Shown: in pieces, positions 7,640 to 16,465 of the stretch
Layout of the letters: each line of letters begins with the position of its first letter
Numbering within the stretch: position 1 is the first letter of the stretch
Origin: Sporosarcina sp. ACRSM
GTDB taxonomy: Bacteria; Bacillota; Bacilli; Bacillales_A; Planococcaceae
Length of the DNA: 64,000 bases
Direction: 5' to 3'
Assembly (NCBI RefSeq): GCF_022346545.1
Contig: NZ_JAKRNU010000001.1
Location: 310,001-374,000, forward strand
Translations under genes and position numbers: made by a program
The notes under the pieces: model-generated
What the model was told of the DNA's origin: nothing
Databases searched by the model: none
The model's input: the letters and a program-made list of their open reading frames with translations, nothing else

Positions 7640-8431
7640 ATGGAGACCGGTTTAACAAACAAAACTGTCGTTGTCATGGCCTCGAGTAAAGGTCTCGGGA
7701 AGGCTACCGCATTAGAATTTGCAAAGGAAGGTGCAACGGTTATCCTTTCAAGCAGAAGCGAGACATCATTGCGCGAAGCTACCGAGGAAATAAAAAGATT
7801 GTCGGGGAATGAGAAAGTCCATTATCAAACTTGTGATATGTCCTCTTCCGATGATATTGCGAAGTTGTTCCGAGAAGTGCATGAACAATTCGGTTCCGTC
7901 GATATTTTGATCAACAATACGGGCGGACCGAAAGCTGGGGGCTTTGAAAAAGTAACAGATGAGGATTGGTACGAATCATTTGAAAAGAATTTGCTCAGTT
8001 ACATCCGTACAACCCGAGCAGTCATCCCACATATGAAAGAAAACCAATTCGGACGGATCATTAATATCTCCTCCTCATCTACAAAAGAGGTCATTGATGA
8101 TCTGATCCTTTCCAACACGTTCCGTTCAGGGATGGTCGGTCTTACCAAATCACTTGCCCGTGAATTGGCCCCTTCCAATATTTTAGTCAATACGATTGGG
8201 CCAGGACGCATCGAAACGGATCGGATCATCGAACTGGATAGTGTAACGGCGGAAAAACAGGGCGTTTCCTTCGAAGATATTACGAATTACCAAAAGAGTC
8301 TGATCCCGATCGGGCGCTATGGACAACCGGAGGAATTTGCAAAAGTAGTTGTCTTTTTAGCTTCTTCAGCAAATACGTACCTTACAGGGCAGTCCCTTGT
8401 GATTGACGGCGGTCTGTTGAAAGCTTTATAA
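7640..8431 (+). CDS. SDR-family oxidoreductase with altered active site
   Basis: 263 residues with a Rossmann fold: a divergent nucleotide-binding loop MASSKGLGKATA (13-24) in place of TGxxxGxG, an NNTGG motif (92-96) and the SDR C-terminal GQSLVIDGG. The catalytic Ser is in NISS (142-145), but the YxxxK dyad is missing: the aligned segment reads LSNTFRSGMVGL (157-168), giving Ser158 for Tyr and Arg162 for Lys. A subset of FabG-like SDRs shares this LSN...R pattern, so it may be a family trait rather than damage. Whether it still reduces a carbonyl is unclear. ATG with GGGAGGAG upstream; monocistronic. Confidence 0.8.
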   Translation: METGLTNKTVVVMASSKGLGKATALEFAKEGATVILSSRSETSLREATEEIKRLSGNEKVHYQTCDMSSSDDIAKLFREVHEQFGSVDILINNTGGPKAGGFEKVTDEDWYESFEKNLLSYIRTTRAVIPHMKENQFGRIINISSSSTKEVIDDLILSNTFRSGMVGLTKSLARELAPSNILVNTIGPGRIETDRIIELDSVTAEKQGVSFEDITNYQKSLIPIGRYGQPEEFAKVVVFLASSANTYLTGQSLVIDGGLLKAL

Positions 8432-8444
8432 CAACCTGCCGAAA

Positions 8445-8487
8445 TGCCGGATGTTCCAAGTGATCCAAGTCATTCGGAAATCCGGCA
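8445..8487 (+). terminator. Stem-loop after the SDR gene
   Basis: TGCCGGAT pairs with ATCCGGCA, extended by TTCC/GGAA. The tail is C/T-rich rather than a clean T-run, so termination is likely but not certain. Confidence 0.5.
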
Positions 8488-8528
8488 CCTTCTTCCATCA
8501 CCGTTTTTCTACTTTGCCGTTACTATTT

Positions 8529-9008
8529 TCACAGATAGTAAGCAAACGCATTATATCCTAAATAGAATGACAAAAGTGATAGCGCTGCAAATACAATGGA
8601 TTCTACCTTCCCACCGGTTTTTGCGGTCAATGGTAAGCGAACCGTAAACTTAATCGGGTACAATAGCTGGATGCCGTTCTTCGTCGCCATATCCAACAGT
8701 AAATGACTAGCCAATCCTGCTAGAAATCCCGCACGAATCGCATCATTGGACAAATAGATGTCCAGAACGAAGGCGATGATAGCAAAAAATAACAGACTAT
8801 GTGTAAATGTCCGGTGCCCGAACACTTTGTTCACAAGCTTGGATAACAACGGGAATTTCCTCCCTATTTTGCTGCCGCTATGACAAATATCCGGAACGAG
8901 CGCACCGACAACACCGGCTCCCATCGCTATGCCGGGATCATACTGATACAATTGGGCCAAAGCAAGACTTGCTGCAATACCGCCTACGATGTGTGTTTTT
9001 CCTCTCAT
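8529..9008 (-). CDS. YdjM/YfhP-type membrane metal-dependent hydrolase
   Basis: 159 residues with about four hydrophobic segments. The conserved polar residues of the YdjM (PF04307) family are in place: MRGKTHIVGG at the start, LVPDICHSGSK (about 37-47), HRTFTHS (about 65-71) and ASHLLLDMATKNG (about 100-112). These His/Asp residues are thought to bind metal at the membrane. The cellular role in Bacillales is not known. ATG with GGGGAAAAG upstream, no close operon partner. Confidence 0.8.
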   Translation of the reverse strand: MRGKTHIVGGIAASLALAQLYQYDPGIAMGAGVVGALVPDICHSGSKIGRKFPLLSKLVNKVFGHRTFTHSLLFFAIIAFVLDIYLSNDAIRAGFLAGLASHLLLDMATKNGIQLLYPIKFTVRLPLTAKTGGKVESIVFAALSLLSFYLGYNAFAYYL

Positions 9009-9157
9009 GCTTTTCCCCTATTCTTTTGAATTCTACCATCTCTATAAATGACATCTTTTATTGTACTATTCATCTGTTGCAATGCAAATGTTGCCGATCA
9101 AAATAGGTCCATTCATCTACATTTTTGCGTCATTATTCGTTTCTAGTCAAAAAAATG

Positions 9158-9192
9158 CCACGCTCCCTTGTAAAATTTTTCAGAGAGCGTGG
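9158..9192 (-). terminator. Rho-independent terminator of the VLRF1-like gene
   Basis: CCACGCTC pairs with GAGCGTGG. On the minus strand it is followed by a T-run, and it lies 20 bases after the stop at 9212. Confidence 0.75.
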
Positions 9193-9211
9193 TTTCAACC
9201 TCTATTTGTTG

Positions 9212-10006
9212 TTATTTTTCAAAAACTTGGTGGATAATGTCATTTGGTTTGCTGTTATTTAAGTTTTTATAAATACAGCTTGCCGGTTTTTCGCGCAAAA
9301 CTTCGGCGAAGGCGTTTGCATGATCGGCTTCGCCCGACACATGGATTTCTTGCCATCCCCGTTCTTTCTTCAGCTTTTCGACGATTTCGCCCATTCCTTT
9401 GTAAAACCGATGTAAATTCTCTCGCAACCGCGGTTCAATTGCATCACCTTTCGTACTGCCCATTCCGACATTATGAGCAGCTGATGCCTTGTCTCTCTCG
9501 CCCCAACCTTCAAGATTCGGATCGAAATCGTATGTCACTTCACCATTGACATAACCCATTGCCGTACATAAGATGCGCACCTCCCCGAAACTCGGCAAGA
9601 CGATACCCGCTTCCGGATAAGCTTTGTACATATACTCGAGTTGTTCTGTTACGGCATGATTTTCCCAGTGGAAGCTCGTTTTGACAGGGACTTGCACATA
9701 GTAAACAGACCAAAGCTCCGGGTCGACAGAAGCGAATATGACAACCCCTTTTGTCAACTCATTTTTATGCTCTTCGACTTCCGTGGATATTTTTTTCTTC
9801 AGTTCTTTAAATGCTTTTATTTCTTTTTCGTCATCGGATGCCGTCAAATACTCCTCGATTCGTTTTAATCCGCTTTTTAGATGGATTCGCCAGGCGCCAT
9901 TTAACTGTTCAGGATCACCAGGATTTGTATTTAAGTAGACACTTAACACACAACGGTCGTCACATTGAAAATCCTTTAATGTTTGAATCTCTTGTTTTAA
10001 AGCCAT
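9212..10006 (-). CDS. VLRF1 / bacterial eRF1-like family protein
   Basis: 264 residues. The N-terminal CVLSVYLNTNPGDPEQLNGAW block and the later GVVIFASVDPELWSVYYVQVPV segment match my memory of the bacterial aeRF1/VLRF1 superfamily, proposed relatives of the Vms1/eRF1 peptidyl-tRNA release domain. Such proteins are thought to act on stalled ribosomes, but the bacterial branch is poorly tested. No membrane segment or signal peptide. ATG with GGAGGATT upstream, own terminator, so probably monocistronic. The assignment rests on overall pattern, not on a catalytic motif I can point to. Confidence 0.55.
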   Translation of the reverse strand: MALKQEIQTLKDFQCDDRCVLSVYLNTNPGDPEQLNGAWRIHLKSGLKRIEEYLTASDDEKEIKAFKELKKKISTEVEEHKNELTKGVVIFASVDPELWSVYYVQVPVKTSFHWENHAVTEQLEYMYKAYPEAGIVLPSFGEVRILCTAMGYVNGEVTYDFDPNLEGWGERDKASAAHNVGMGSTKGDAIEPRLRENLHRFYKGMGEIVEKLKKERGWQEIHVSGEADHANAFAEVLREKPASCIYKNLNNSKPNDIIHQVFEK

Positions 10007-10192
10007 CGTTTGGGAATCCTCCTTCTGTTTTCCTTCATCTAAAGCATACCCTCGTGGACATTGTCTAAAACAAATCCATCGCTACCAAATCATTCATTTC
10101 ATTTTTAAAGCCGTGTGTATTTTAAACATGAACTGTTTCATATTGTTTTGCATACGTTACATAGAGATGATCAAGTTAAAGGAGTTGACAAT

Positions 10193-10600
10193 ATGGTGTT
10201 TGATCCCATTCAAAACCCTCCAGACAGCCTGCTATCTATCCCGTTATCCGAAGCGGAAGATACTCAGAATCCCTTATTGTCCAGCCCTCAGGAAACGAAT
10301 TTCAAAGAGAAAAAAGGGCATACGCATGGTCATCTTGGTGCCACGACCTGTCAGGAAGGACATGTTCATATGCATCCTGGTGTAACAAGTACGCCAATCG
10401 AAACGGAAGAAGGGCATATACATTATCTGAACGGAAATACAACTTTCGATGATGGACATATCCACCAATACGAAGCCTATACGAGCGTCCCTATACCGAT
10501 GCCGGGTGGTTATCATACACATTACGTCGAAATTCGGACAACAATGGCTGACGGTCATACACATGTCATCAAAGGTTTTACGGAACCCTCTACAAGTTAA
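10193..10600 (+). CDS. YmaF-family histidine-repeat protein
   Basis: 135 residues from an ATG with AAAGGAG at the right distance; an earlier in-frame ATG at 10115 lacks a ribosome site. The second half is built from six short repeats with paired histidines: GHTHGH, GHVHMH, GHIHYL, GHIHQY, YHTHYV and GHTHVI. This is the pattern of the YmaF family (PF12788), function unknown. The regular HxH motifs suggest metal binding, or a structural sheet on the spore or cell surface. In B. subtilis ymaF lies between miaA and hfq; here it is elsewhere. Confidence 0.75.
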   Translation: MVFDPIQNPPDSLLSIPLSEAEDTQNPLLSSPQETNFKEKKGHTHGHLGATTCQEGHVHMHPGVTSTPIETEEGHIHYLNGNTTFDDGHIHQYEAYTSVPIPMPGGYHTHYVEIRTTMADGHTHVIKGFTEPSTS

Positions 10601-10615
10601 TCATCATACTTTTGA

Positions 10616-10643
10616 AAAGCCATCCTAAATCCGGGATGGCTTT
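10616..10643. terminator. Bidirectional terminator between ymaF-like gene and the 310-residue ORF
   Basis: AAAGCCATCC pairs with GGATGGCTTT between two convergent genes, with A- and T-rich flanks. Confidence 0.75.
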
Positions 10644-10648
10644 CCTTG

Positions 10649-11581
10649 TCATTGCTTTTTATTTTCTATGCAGTCGGTTGGATCCAAATGTGACATTTCC
10701 CACTGCCCTTGCTTCCTTTTCACTAATTGTGTCACCAATTCATCCGTGTCATTCGTCAATTGAATAAAAATGAATCGATAATCATTGCCATCCGTGCCGA
10801 TAACATCAATGGTCTTCACATAACCTTCCTTTTTGGTTGGTAATCTTTTTTTGATTAATTTACACCAGCCCCCATACTCGATGTCAACAACGTCTTCCCC
10901 CTTTTGACGCCACCCATGATAGGCAGCGCACAGAAAGTCCTCTCCTGTCAACGTGATAGCATCTATTTTGTACAGCCCCTCTTCCTTCACGACTGAAACG
11001 GTACCATAATGGTATTGAAAACTAGAAACGCCCGTTGCTGTTCCATTAATCGTTTCGAGTTCGATGAAAAATTGAAGTGGTTGAACGTTATTCGGATTCG
11101 GAAGTTTGTATAATTTGATTAGATTGGTATGACCAATGCCTTCGAAAGAGGAGAGGTAGCTTGAGTATGGCATTTTTTGGTGATAGGCTTTGGTGAAGAA
11201 GTTGTATGCGATCGGATATGGATCCATTGCATTGCCTACAGTTCCACATCCACCAAAAAGTTGACTAGTCAGGTTTTCTGCTTCCCGTAAAATGCTGAAA
11301 TAATTGAGAATTGTATTTTCTGGTTTATCTAGTAGATTCGACGGAAGATTGATTTCATCATATGTTTTTTGATCGTATGGATCGAAAAATCGATAGTCGA
11401 ATATTCGCCGATTCAGAATGGACCCGCAGGACGGTCGAAAGAATTGCTCAACTTCTATTTGCAGGGAGGAATCTTTCGCTTCCTTATGTTCGAGTTGACT
11501 TCGTTGTTGCTTTTGCATTTTTGCTCCCATGACATAAGTGTGGTCTCTTTCCCTAGATCGAACGCGTTTGAGAAACTTCAC
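10649..11581 (-). CDS. Hypothetical protein, 310 residues
   Basis: I do not recognise this family. The start is GTG with GGGGAG eight bases upstream. The N-terminal 45 residues are highly charged (MKFLKRVRSRERDH), without a signal peptide. The remainder is a mixed alpha/beta soluble protein with five to six Cys (for example RPSCGSIL, FGGCGTVGNAMDPYP, GGWCKLIKKR) and many aromatics. The C-terminal half (RFIFIQLTNDTDELVTQLVKR) looks like a beta-sheet domain. It is convergent with ymaF and divergent from the SASP gene. Monocistronic by position. Confidence 0.65.
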   Translation of the reverse strand: MKFLKRVRSRERDHTYVMGAKMQKQQRSQLEHKEAKDSSLQIEVEQFFRPSCGSILNRRIFDYRFFDPYDQKTYDEINLPSNLLDKPENTILNYFSILREAENLTSQLFGGCGTVGNAMDPYPIAYNFFTKAYHQKMPYSSYLSSFEGIGHTNLIKLYKLPNPNNVQPLQFFIELETINGTATGVSSFQYHYGTVSVVKEEGLYKIDAITLTGEDFLCAAYHGWRQKGEDVVDIEYGGWCKLIKKRLPTKKEGYVKTIDVIGTDGNDYRFIFIQLTNDTDELVTQLVKRKQGQWEMSHLDPTDCIENKKQ

Positions 11582-11704
11582 TAAAACGACTCCCCTTCTC
11601 TTCTATTGCCAATAGCTTATGCCACCATCAAAAAAAAAGAGTTTTGCGGATTGTAGAGTAGAGTTTCCAATACGGGTAATACTATGTGGCGAGGAGGAGA
11701 GAAT

Positions 11705-11980
11705 TTGGCAAAAAACAATAAAATTTTAGTTCCTGAAGCGCGTGAAGAATTGGATAAACTGAAAGCGGATGTTATGAGGGAACAAGGATATCAAGTCAAT
11801 TCGAAGAATCCGGATGATGTGAAATTCGAAATCGCAGATGAACTCGGTATTCCATTGACACAAGGCTATAATGGAAAAATCACCGCAGAAGAAGCAGGCA
11901 AAATCGGCGGTCCTATTGGCGGTAATATGGTAAAAGAAATGATTCGGATGGCGCAAGAACAAATGATGAAAAAAAAGTAA
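11705..11980 (+). CDS. Alpha/beta-type small acid-soluble spore protein (SASP)
   Basis: 91 residues, starting at TTG with GGAGGAG upstream. Both SASP signature blocks are present: the GPR protease site region VKFEIADELGI (39-49), and the C-terminal GKIGGPIGGNMVKEMIRMA (66-84). These proteins coat forespore DNA and protect it, then are degraded by GPR at germination. The product is longer than the usual 60-72 residues because of an extended N-terminus (LVPEAREELDKLKADVM, itself family-like) and spacer. Expression would be forespore-specific (sigma-G), but I could not assign the promoter safely. Strong evidence that the organism forms spores. Confidence 0.92.
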   Translation: MAKNNKILVPEAREELDKLKADVMREQGYQVNSKNPDDVKFEIADELGIPLTQGYNGKITAEEAGKIGGPIGGNMVKEMIRMAQEQMMKKK

Positions 11981-12030
11981 ACATACAGAAAACCTTTCCC
12001 AAGCACTATTTTTATCCTTTTTTAAATAGA

Positions 12031-12064
12031 AAGAGGCATCGGTTTATTGTTCCCGATGCCTCTT
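12031..12064. terminator. Terminator between SASP gene and yqkE
   Basis: AAGAGGCATCGG pairs perfectly with CCGATGCCTCTT around a ten-base loop, between convergent genes. Confidence 0.8.
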
Positions 12065-12108
12065 GTTGTTATTCCCTTTCTAGATTAGGAGAAAGTTAAC
12101 GTTTCACG

Positions 12109-12360
12109 TCAATACTTCGAACCAACGTCCCCATACTCTTCGAGGAGTTCTTCGAAAGACTTGTTCTTTTCGCGTTCTTTCCGTTCACGTCGCAATTGTT
12201 CTTGACGTTTCTCTTCCTTTTCCTGTTCGGCTACAGATAATTCTTTTTTGGCCGCTTTCAGCTTTTCAAGAATATCGTCGCCGAGCGCATCAGAAAGGGT
12301 CAAGCCTTCCTGTTCTGTCTTCTTTGGTGAAGTTGTTGGCTGTCTGCGCTTTTTCGCCAT
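12109..12360 (-). CDS. yqkE: YqkE family protein (DUF3886)
   Basis: 83 residues, mostly one long charged helix (residues 30-70, dense in Lys/Glu/Arg, probable coiled coil), with the conserved LTLSDALGDDILEKLK segment and the C-terminal SFEELLEEYG. Function unknown. It follows the thiolase gene by 21 bases, probably one transcript. In B. subtilis yqkE is next to yqkD; here yqkD lies 2 kb away beyond the thiolase and HMG-CoA lyase genes. Confidence 0.8.
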   Translation of the reverse strand: MAKKRRQPTTSPKKTEQEGLTLSDALGDDILEKLKAAKKELSVAEQEKEEKRQEQLRRERKEREKNKSFEELLEEYGDVGSKY

Positions 12361-12381
12361 CTATTTCTCACCTTCTTTCGA

Positions 12382-13566
12382 TCAAGGGCGTGTAACGACT
12401 GTTGCGACGCCTTGTCCACCACCAATACATAGCGTAGCAAGACCGGATTTAGCATCACGGCGTTTCATCTCGTGTAGAAGCGTGACAAGAATACGTGCCC
12501 CACTTGCACCAATAGGGTGTCCAAGAGCGATCGCACCGCCGTTAACATTCAATTTATCCTTATTGAATTCTAACTCTCTATCTACCGCGAGCGATTGCGC
12601 TGCGAAAGCTTCGTTCGCTTCTACAAGCTCGATGTCCGACAGCTCTAGATCAGCTTTAGTTAGCGCCTTTTTAACCGCTTGAACCGGGCCAATTCCCATC
12701 ACTGATGGATCGACGCCTGAGCTTCCATTTGCCGCAATTGTTGCAAGCGGCGTAAGTCCAAGCTCTTCAGCTTTTTCTTTTGACATAATTACAAGAGCTG
12801 CTGCTCCATCGTTGATACCGGATGCGTTACCCGCCGTTACACTGCCTTCTTTTTTGAATGCAGGACGAAGCTTGCCAAGTTTTTCGGCAGTTGTTCCTGC
12901 TTTGACGTATTCATCAGTATCGAATACGATCGGATCACCTTTACGTTGTGGGATTTCGATTGCGACAATCTCATCTTTAAATACGCCAGCTTCAATCGCC
13001 GCCGCCGCTTTTTGTTGTGATTGTGCTGAAAACGCGTCCTGCTCTTCGCGTGAAATTTCATATCGATCACATAGATTTTCTGCAGTGATTCCCATATGGT
13101 AATCATTGAATGCACACCAAAGACCATCTTGGATCATGCTGTCCTTGATTTTCTGATCCCCCATCTTAAACCCTTCTCTTCCATTTTGCAATAGATAAGG
13201 GGCTTGGCTCATATTTTCCATGCCGCCTGCAACAATGATTTCTGCATCGCCGGCAACGATGGCTTGACGTGCAAGATGTACAGCCTTCAAGCCAGAACCA
13301 CATACTTTGTTAATGGTCATAGCCGACACACTTTCAGGAAGGCCTGCCTTTAACGCAGCTTGCCGAGCCGGATTTTGACCAAGTCCTGCTTGTAGTACAT
13401 TCCCCATGATGACTTCATCGACATCCTCAGAATTGATCCCCGCTCGCTGGATGGCTTCTTTAATGACAGTTGCCCCCAACTCTGTTGCCGGGACATCTTT
13501 CAATGACCCCAAGAAAGAACCAATTGCTGAACGTACCGCACTTACAATTACCACTTCTGTCGACAT
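12382..13566 (-). CDS. Acetyl-CoA C-acetyltransferase (thiolase II)
   Basis: 394 residues, full length for a biosynthetic/degradative thiolase. The acyl-binding Cys89 is in NKVCGSGLK, the catalytic His350 in [11 protein letters not shown] and the second Cys380 in CIGGGQG; NEAFAAQ is also present. It makes or cleaves acetoacetyl-CoA in the cytosol. The divergent HMG-CoA lyase gene next door produces acetoacetate and acetyl-CoA, so the pair may serve leucine or ketone-body catabolism. ATG preceded by GGGGGAAAATGA. Confidence 0.93.
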   Translation of the reverse strand: MSTEVVIVSAVRSAIGSFLGSLKDVPATELGATVIKEAIQRAGINSEDVDEVIMGNVLQAGLGQNPARQAALKAGLPESVSAMTINKVCGSGLKAVHLARQAIVAGDAEIIVAGGMENMSQAPYLLQNGREGFKMGDQKIKDSMIQDGLWCAFNDYHMGITAENLCDRYEISREEQDAFSAQSQQKAAAAIEAGVFKDEIVAIEIPQRKGDPIVFDTDEYVKAGTTAEKLGKLRPAFKKEGSVTAGNASGINDGAAALVIMSKEKAEELGLTPLATIAANGSSGVDPSVMGIGPVQAVKKALTKADLELSDIELVEANEAFAAQSLAVDRELEFNKDKLNVNGGAIALGHPIGASGARILVTLLHEMKRRDAKSGLATLCIGGGQGVATVVTRP

Positions 13567-13644
13567 TTCATTTTCCCCCTATTCTCATAATTCAGTTGCC
13601 TGTATATACATCCCTTCTTTACAATATACTAGAGGAGGGATGTT

Positions 13645-14550
13645 ATGTTCATTTTACCAAACAATGTGACAATTATCGAGGTGGGACCTCGAGATGGTTT
13701 GCAAAACGAAAAAAAGCATGTCGATGAAGCAAATAAACTCGCTTTTATCCATGCTTTGCAACGTGCAGGCATTCAAGAAATGGAACTCACTTCTTTCGTT
13801 TCACCAAAATGGGTGCCGCAAATGGCTGATGCCAAAGCCATTGTAGAGAAAACCAAGAAAATAGGACGACAATTTGTCCTTGCACCGAATGCAAAAGGTG
13901 CCGAACTGGCCATTGAAGCTGGTGCACGCAGCGTCGCTGTCTTTGTAGGAGTCAGCGAATCATTTAATAAAAACAATATCAACCGAACTACGGATGAAGC
14001 GATGGACACCCTTGAACCTGTCATCCGAAAATTGAAAATGGATGGCCTGTTTATTCGAGCTTGCATTTCCACTGCATTTTATTGTCCATATGAAGGAAAG
14101 ATAAATCCTGATGACGTAGTTGCATTATGCAAACGCTTTGTCGCAATCGGTGCGGATGAACTCAGTGTTGCAGATACGATTGGCATGGCCAATCCAAAGG
14201 AAAGCTATGCGCTGTTCCATCGTTTGAAAAATGAGCTTCCCAACGTCCTGTTGACCGCTCATTTCCACGATACGCGAAAGATGGCACTGGCCAATATTTT
14301 CGCAAGCCTGCAAGCAGGAATCGACAGATTTGATACGTCTGCAGGAGGCTTGGGTGGTTGTCCCTTTGCACCAGGCGCGACAGGCAATGTTGCAACTGAA
14401 GATGTCGTGCATATGCTCGATACACTTCAAATTGAAACGGGGGTCGATGTAAAGAAAGTATGTGAGGCTATCCAAATCATTGCACCGCATGTATCTAGAC
14501 CAATCGAAACGGCAATGTACAAGTTGTTTCTTAACGAGCAATTGAATTAG
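13645..14550 (+). CDS. mvaB: Hydroxymethylglutaryl-CoA lyase
   Basis: 301 residues, a DRE-TIM barrel lyase. The metal- and substrate-binding VGPRDGLQNEK motif is at 13-23, SVFVGVSESFNKNNIN in the middle, and the active-site loop GLGGCPFAPGATGNVATED near 235-253 has the catalytic Cys. It cleaves HMG-CoA to acetyl-CoA and acetoacetate, the last step of leucine degradation (B. subtilis YngG). ATG with AGAGGAGGG upstream. The yqkD gene follows closely, so they may be cotranscribed. No other leucine-degradation genes are in the window. Confidence 0.92.
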   Translation: MFILPNNVTIIEVGPRDGLQNEKKHVDEANKLAFIHALQRAGIQEMELTSFVSPKWVPQMADAKAIVEKTKKIGRQFVLAPNAKGAELAIEAGARSVAVFVGVSESFNKNNINRTTDEAMDTLEPVIRKLKMDGLFIRACISTAFYCPYEGKINPDDVVALCKRFVAIGADELSVADTIGMANPKESYALFHRLKNELPNVLLTAHFHDTRKMALANIFASLQAGIDRFDTSAGGLGGCPFAPGATGNVATEDVVHMLDTLQIETGVDVKKVCEAIQIIAPHVSRPIETAMYKLFLNEQLN

Positions 14551-14563
14551 GGAGATGAACGGT

Positions 14564-15487
14564 TTGAAACGTCGTATCCTCTATGCGATAGGTGTCATTT
14601 CTGGTTTGTTTTCAGCGTTAGTGACCATTTTTGGGGTATTCACGACGAATCGGGTCATGTTTTTGAAGCTGAAAGATGCAGACTTGATTTTGGAACGTGA
14701 AACCCTTGCCAAACGATTTGACCAACATTGGTATGAAACCGTCCGGAAAGAGGAAATGTGGATTGAGTCACCGAACGGCTACCGTTTAAAAGCCGTATTT
14801 CTAAAACCGCTTGATACAACAAAAACGGTGATCATCTGTCATGGCGTCACCGAAAACAAGATCAATTCGATGAAATATGCCCGGCTTTTTGAAAGATTGG
14901 GATTCAATTCTGTCGTGTATGATCACCGCCGTCACGGCGATTCCGGAGGCAAGACAACAAGCTTCGGTTTTTATGAAAAATCAGATTTGCAAACGGTTGT
15001 CCATACAATCCGAGAGCAAATCGGTGATAATGCTTTACTTGGCATTCACGGTGAATCGATGGGTGCAGCTACGACTATTTTGTACGCAGGGACATTTGAA
15101 GATGAAGCCAATTTCCATATTGTCGACTGTCCATTTTCAGACATTACGGAGCAAGTGCTTCACATTTTACGGAAAGATACACCGCTTCGCACTTCTATGG
15201 CGATACGGATTGCCAACCTCTTTCTGAAAATAAGGGATGGATATACACTCGGTTCAATTTCCCCTCGTGAAGTAGTGATGAATATTACAAACCCAATACT
15301 TTTTATCCATAGTATGGAAGACGACTTCATCCTCCCTTATATGACAAAAGAATTGCATGCACTGAAACAAGGGGACAAAATGCTGAAACTGTTCCCTAAA
15401 GGCGCGCACGCAAAGTCATTCAATGATAACCCGGAACAATACGAAGCAACCGTCCGGGAGTTCCTGACGTGTTTCGACTTAAAGTGA
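14564..15487 (+). CDS. yqkD: Alpha/beta hydrolase, YqkD family
   Basis: About 307 residues. An N-terminal hydrophobic segment (ILYAIGVISGLFSALVTIFGVFTT, split as an uncleaved anchor) is followed by an alpha/beta-hydrolase domain with oxyanion motif VIICHGVTENK, nucleophile elbow GIHGESMGAA and a late Asp (MEDDF) and His (GAHAKS). Such proteins are anchored serine hydrolases of unknown substrate. I prefer the TTG start, nine bases after AGGGAG; the ATG at 14555 sits directly against that site and is too close. Ends at a strong terminator. Confidence 0.82.
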   Translation: MKRRILYAIGVISGLFSALVTIFGVFTTNRVMFLKLKDADLILERETLAKRFDQHWYETVRKEEMWIESPNGYRLKAVFLKPLDTTKTVIICHGVTENKINSMKYARLFERLGFNSVVYDHRRHGDSGGKTTSFGFYEKSDLQTVVHTIREQIGDNALLGIHGESMGAATTILYAGTFEDEANFHIVDCPFSDITEQVLHILRKDTPLRTSMAIRIANLFLKIRDGYTLGSISPREVVMNITNPILFIHSMEDDFILPYMTKELHALKQGDKMLKLFPKGAHAKSFNDNPEQYEATVREFLTCFDLK

Positions 15488-15492
15488 GACAG

Positions 15493-15526
15493 AAAAACCC
15501 ATTCGGATTAAAGCGAATGGGTTTTT
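15493..15526 (+). terminator. Terminator after yqkD
   Basis: AAAAACCCATTCG pairs perfectly with CGAATGGGTTTTT around an eight-base loop; the T-run is built into the stem. Confidence 0.85.
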
Positions 15527-15596
15527 CCTATGTTATGATTTCTTTCTTATTTTGAGCATACAGTAATCCAACACGTCTGATCCGTGTCACAAACCA

Positions 15597-15833
15597 TCAT
15601 TTCTTCTTGCTGGCCTTGTCACTCACTTTGTTCATTTGTGCCATCATTTGATTGATCTTCTTTTGTGAAGGCTTTTGACCCATCTGCATCATCATCATCC
15701 GTAGCATTTCTTCATTAATCGGCGGGTTATCTTTCAAATATTTCATCATATATTGACGTGCAATGAAAAATCCGAGGGCCACACCTGCGATTAGCGCGAC
15801 GATGATCAATACGATCCACCATACAGTACTCAT
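15597..15833 (-). CDS. yneF: YneF family membrane protein (UPF0154)
   Basis: 78 residues: one N-terminal transmembrane helix (residues 5-24), then the conserved cytosolic [20 protein letters not shown] and [19 protein letters not shown]. Length and motifs fit UPF0154/YneF; function unknown. In B. subtilis it is beside yneE (sirA), as here. ATG with GGAGGTATAG upstream. Confidence 0.88.
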   Translation of the reverse strand: MSTVWWIVLIIVALIAGVALGFFIARQYMMKYLKDNPPINEEMLRMMMMQMGQKPSQKKINQMMAQMNKVSDKASKKK

Positions 15834-16015
15834 CCGCTATACCTCCTTCACCTCAGTAATTCGAGTTTACTCTACCATGAAGGATTATACAACATTGCGG
15901 TAGTGAATAGCAATGGACGCCCTGAAAATTATAGCATCGGGCACGGATTGCATGACAAATCGGATAGAGACGCACAATTAAAACGCGTATCCCTATCCGA
16001 TTCGACATGGATTGA

Positions 16016-16465
16016 TCATAATAAGCCAGCTGCCTCTTTCACTCGAAGATCTGTATATTTAATCGGTTTCAACCAACCCCATTCCCCCTGACCATCCATC
16101 ACCGCAAAAAATCGGTCATCCGAGCCGGATAATGCGACGAACAAATCTAAATCCAACATTCGCGAACCATTGCAGCAGACATTCAGCGAATAGGACGATT
16201 GTGAGATGACAATGGAACCTTTCACGGGATGGGTCAATTTGTATTCCCGATCTCGGTATTCAATGGATGGAAACCCTTTACCAAGATTGGTCATGATCGC
16301 TTCGTCAATCAACTGATCTTCAAGCTCTTCACATAAATAATGCACTTCCGGCAAATAATCATTCTGAAGTCCATCCTCTTTCAACAGATCATACAACAGT
16401 CTTTCCCGTCCAATGACGAATGGCTGGTACATTTCTTTCACCTTATAAATTCCATATGATCGCAT
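16016..16465 (-). CDS. sirA: Sporulation inhibitor of replication SirA
   Basis: 149 residues from the ATG giving MRSYGIYKVKEMY; B. subtilis SirA is of nearly equal length. Recognisable are the N-terminal YxIYKVKE...VIGRERLLYDLL and the C-terminal DRFFAVMDGQGEWGWLKPIK. SirA binds DnaA domain I and blocks new rounds of replication once Spo0A is active. The start is uncertain: no ribosome site precedes this ATG, while a strong GGAGGAGGTG lies about 90 bases upstream in front of an 18-codon ORF (16486-16542). A near-match Spo0A box (TTGTCGGA, 16654-16661) is upstream. Position between yneF and tkt agrees with B. subtilis. Confidence 0.78.
   Translation of the reverse strand: MRSYGIYKVKEMYQPFVIGRERLLYDLLKEDGLQNDYLPEVHYLCEELEDQLIDEAIMTNLGKGFPSIEYRDREYKLTHPVKGSIVISQSSYSLNVCCNGSRMLDLDLFVALSGSDDRFFAVMDGQGEWGWLKPIKYTDLRVKEAAGLL

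Noticed and set aside
8090..8150. Frameshift explaining the missing YxxxK in the SDR
   Set aside because: The reading frame is open and the sequence on both sides aligns with SDRs without a gap, and the LSN..R pattern is known from related proteins.
12382..15487. A complete ketone-body or leucine degradation operon
   Set aside because: Only thiolase and HMG-CoA lyase are present, on opposite strands; other pathway genes are absent from the window.
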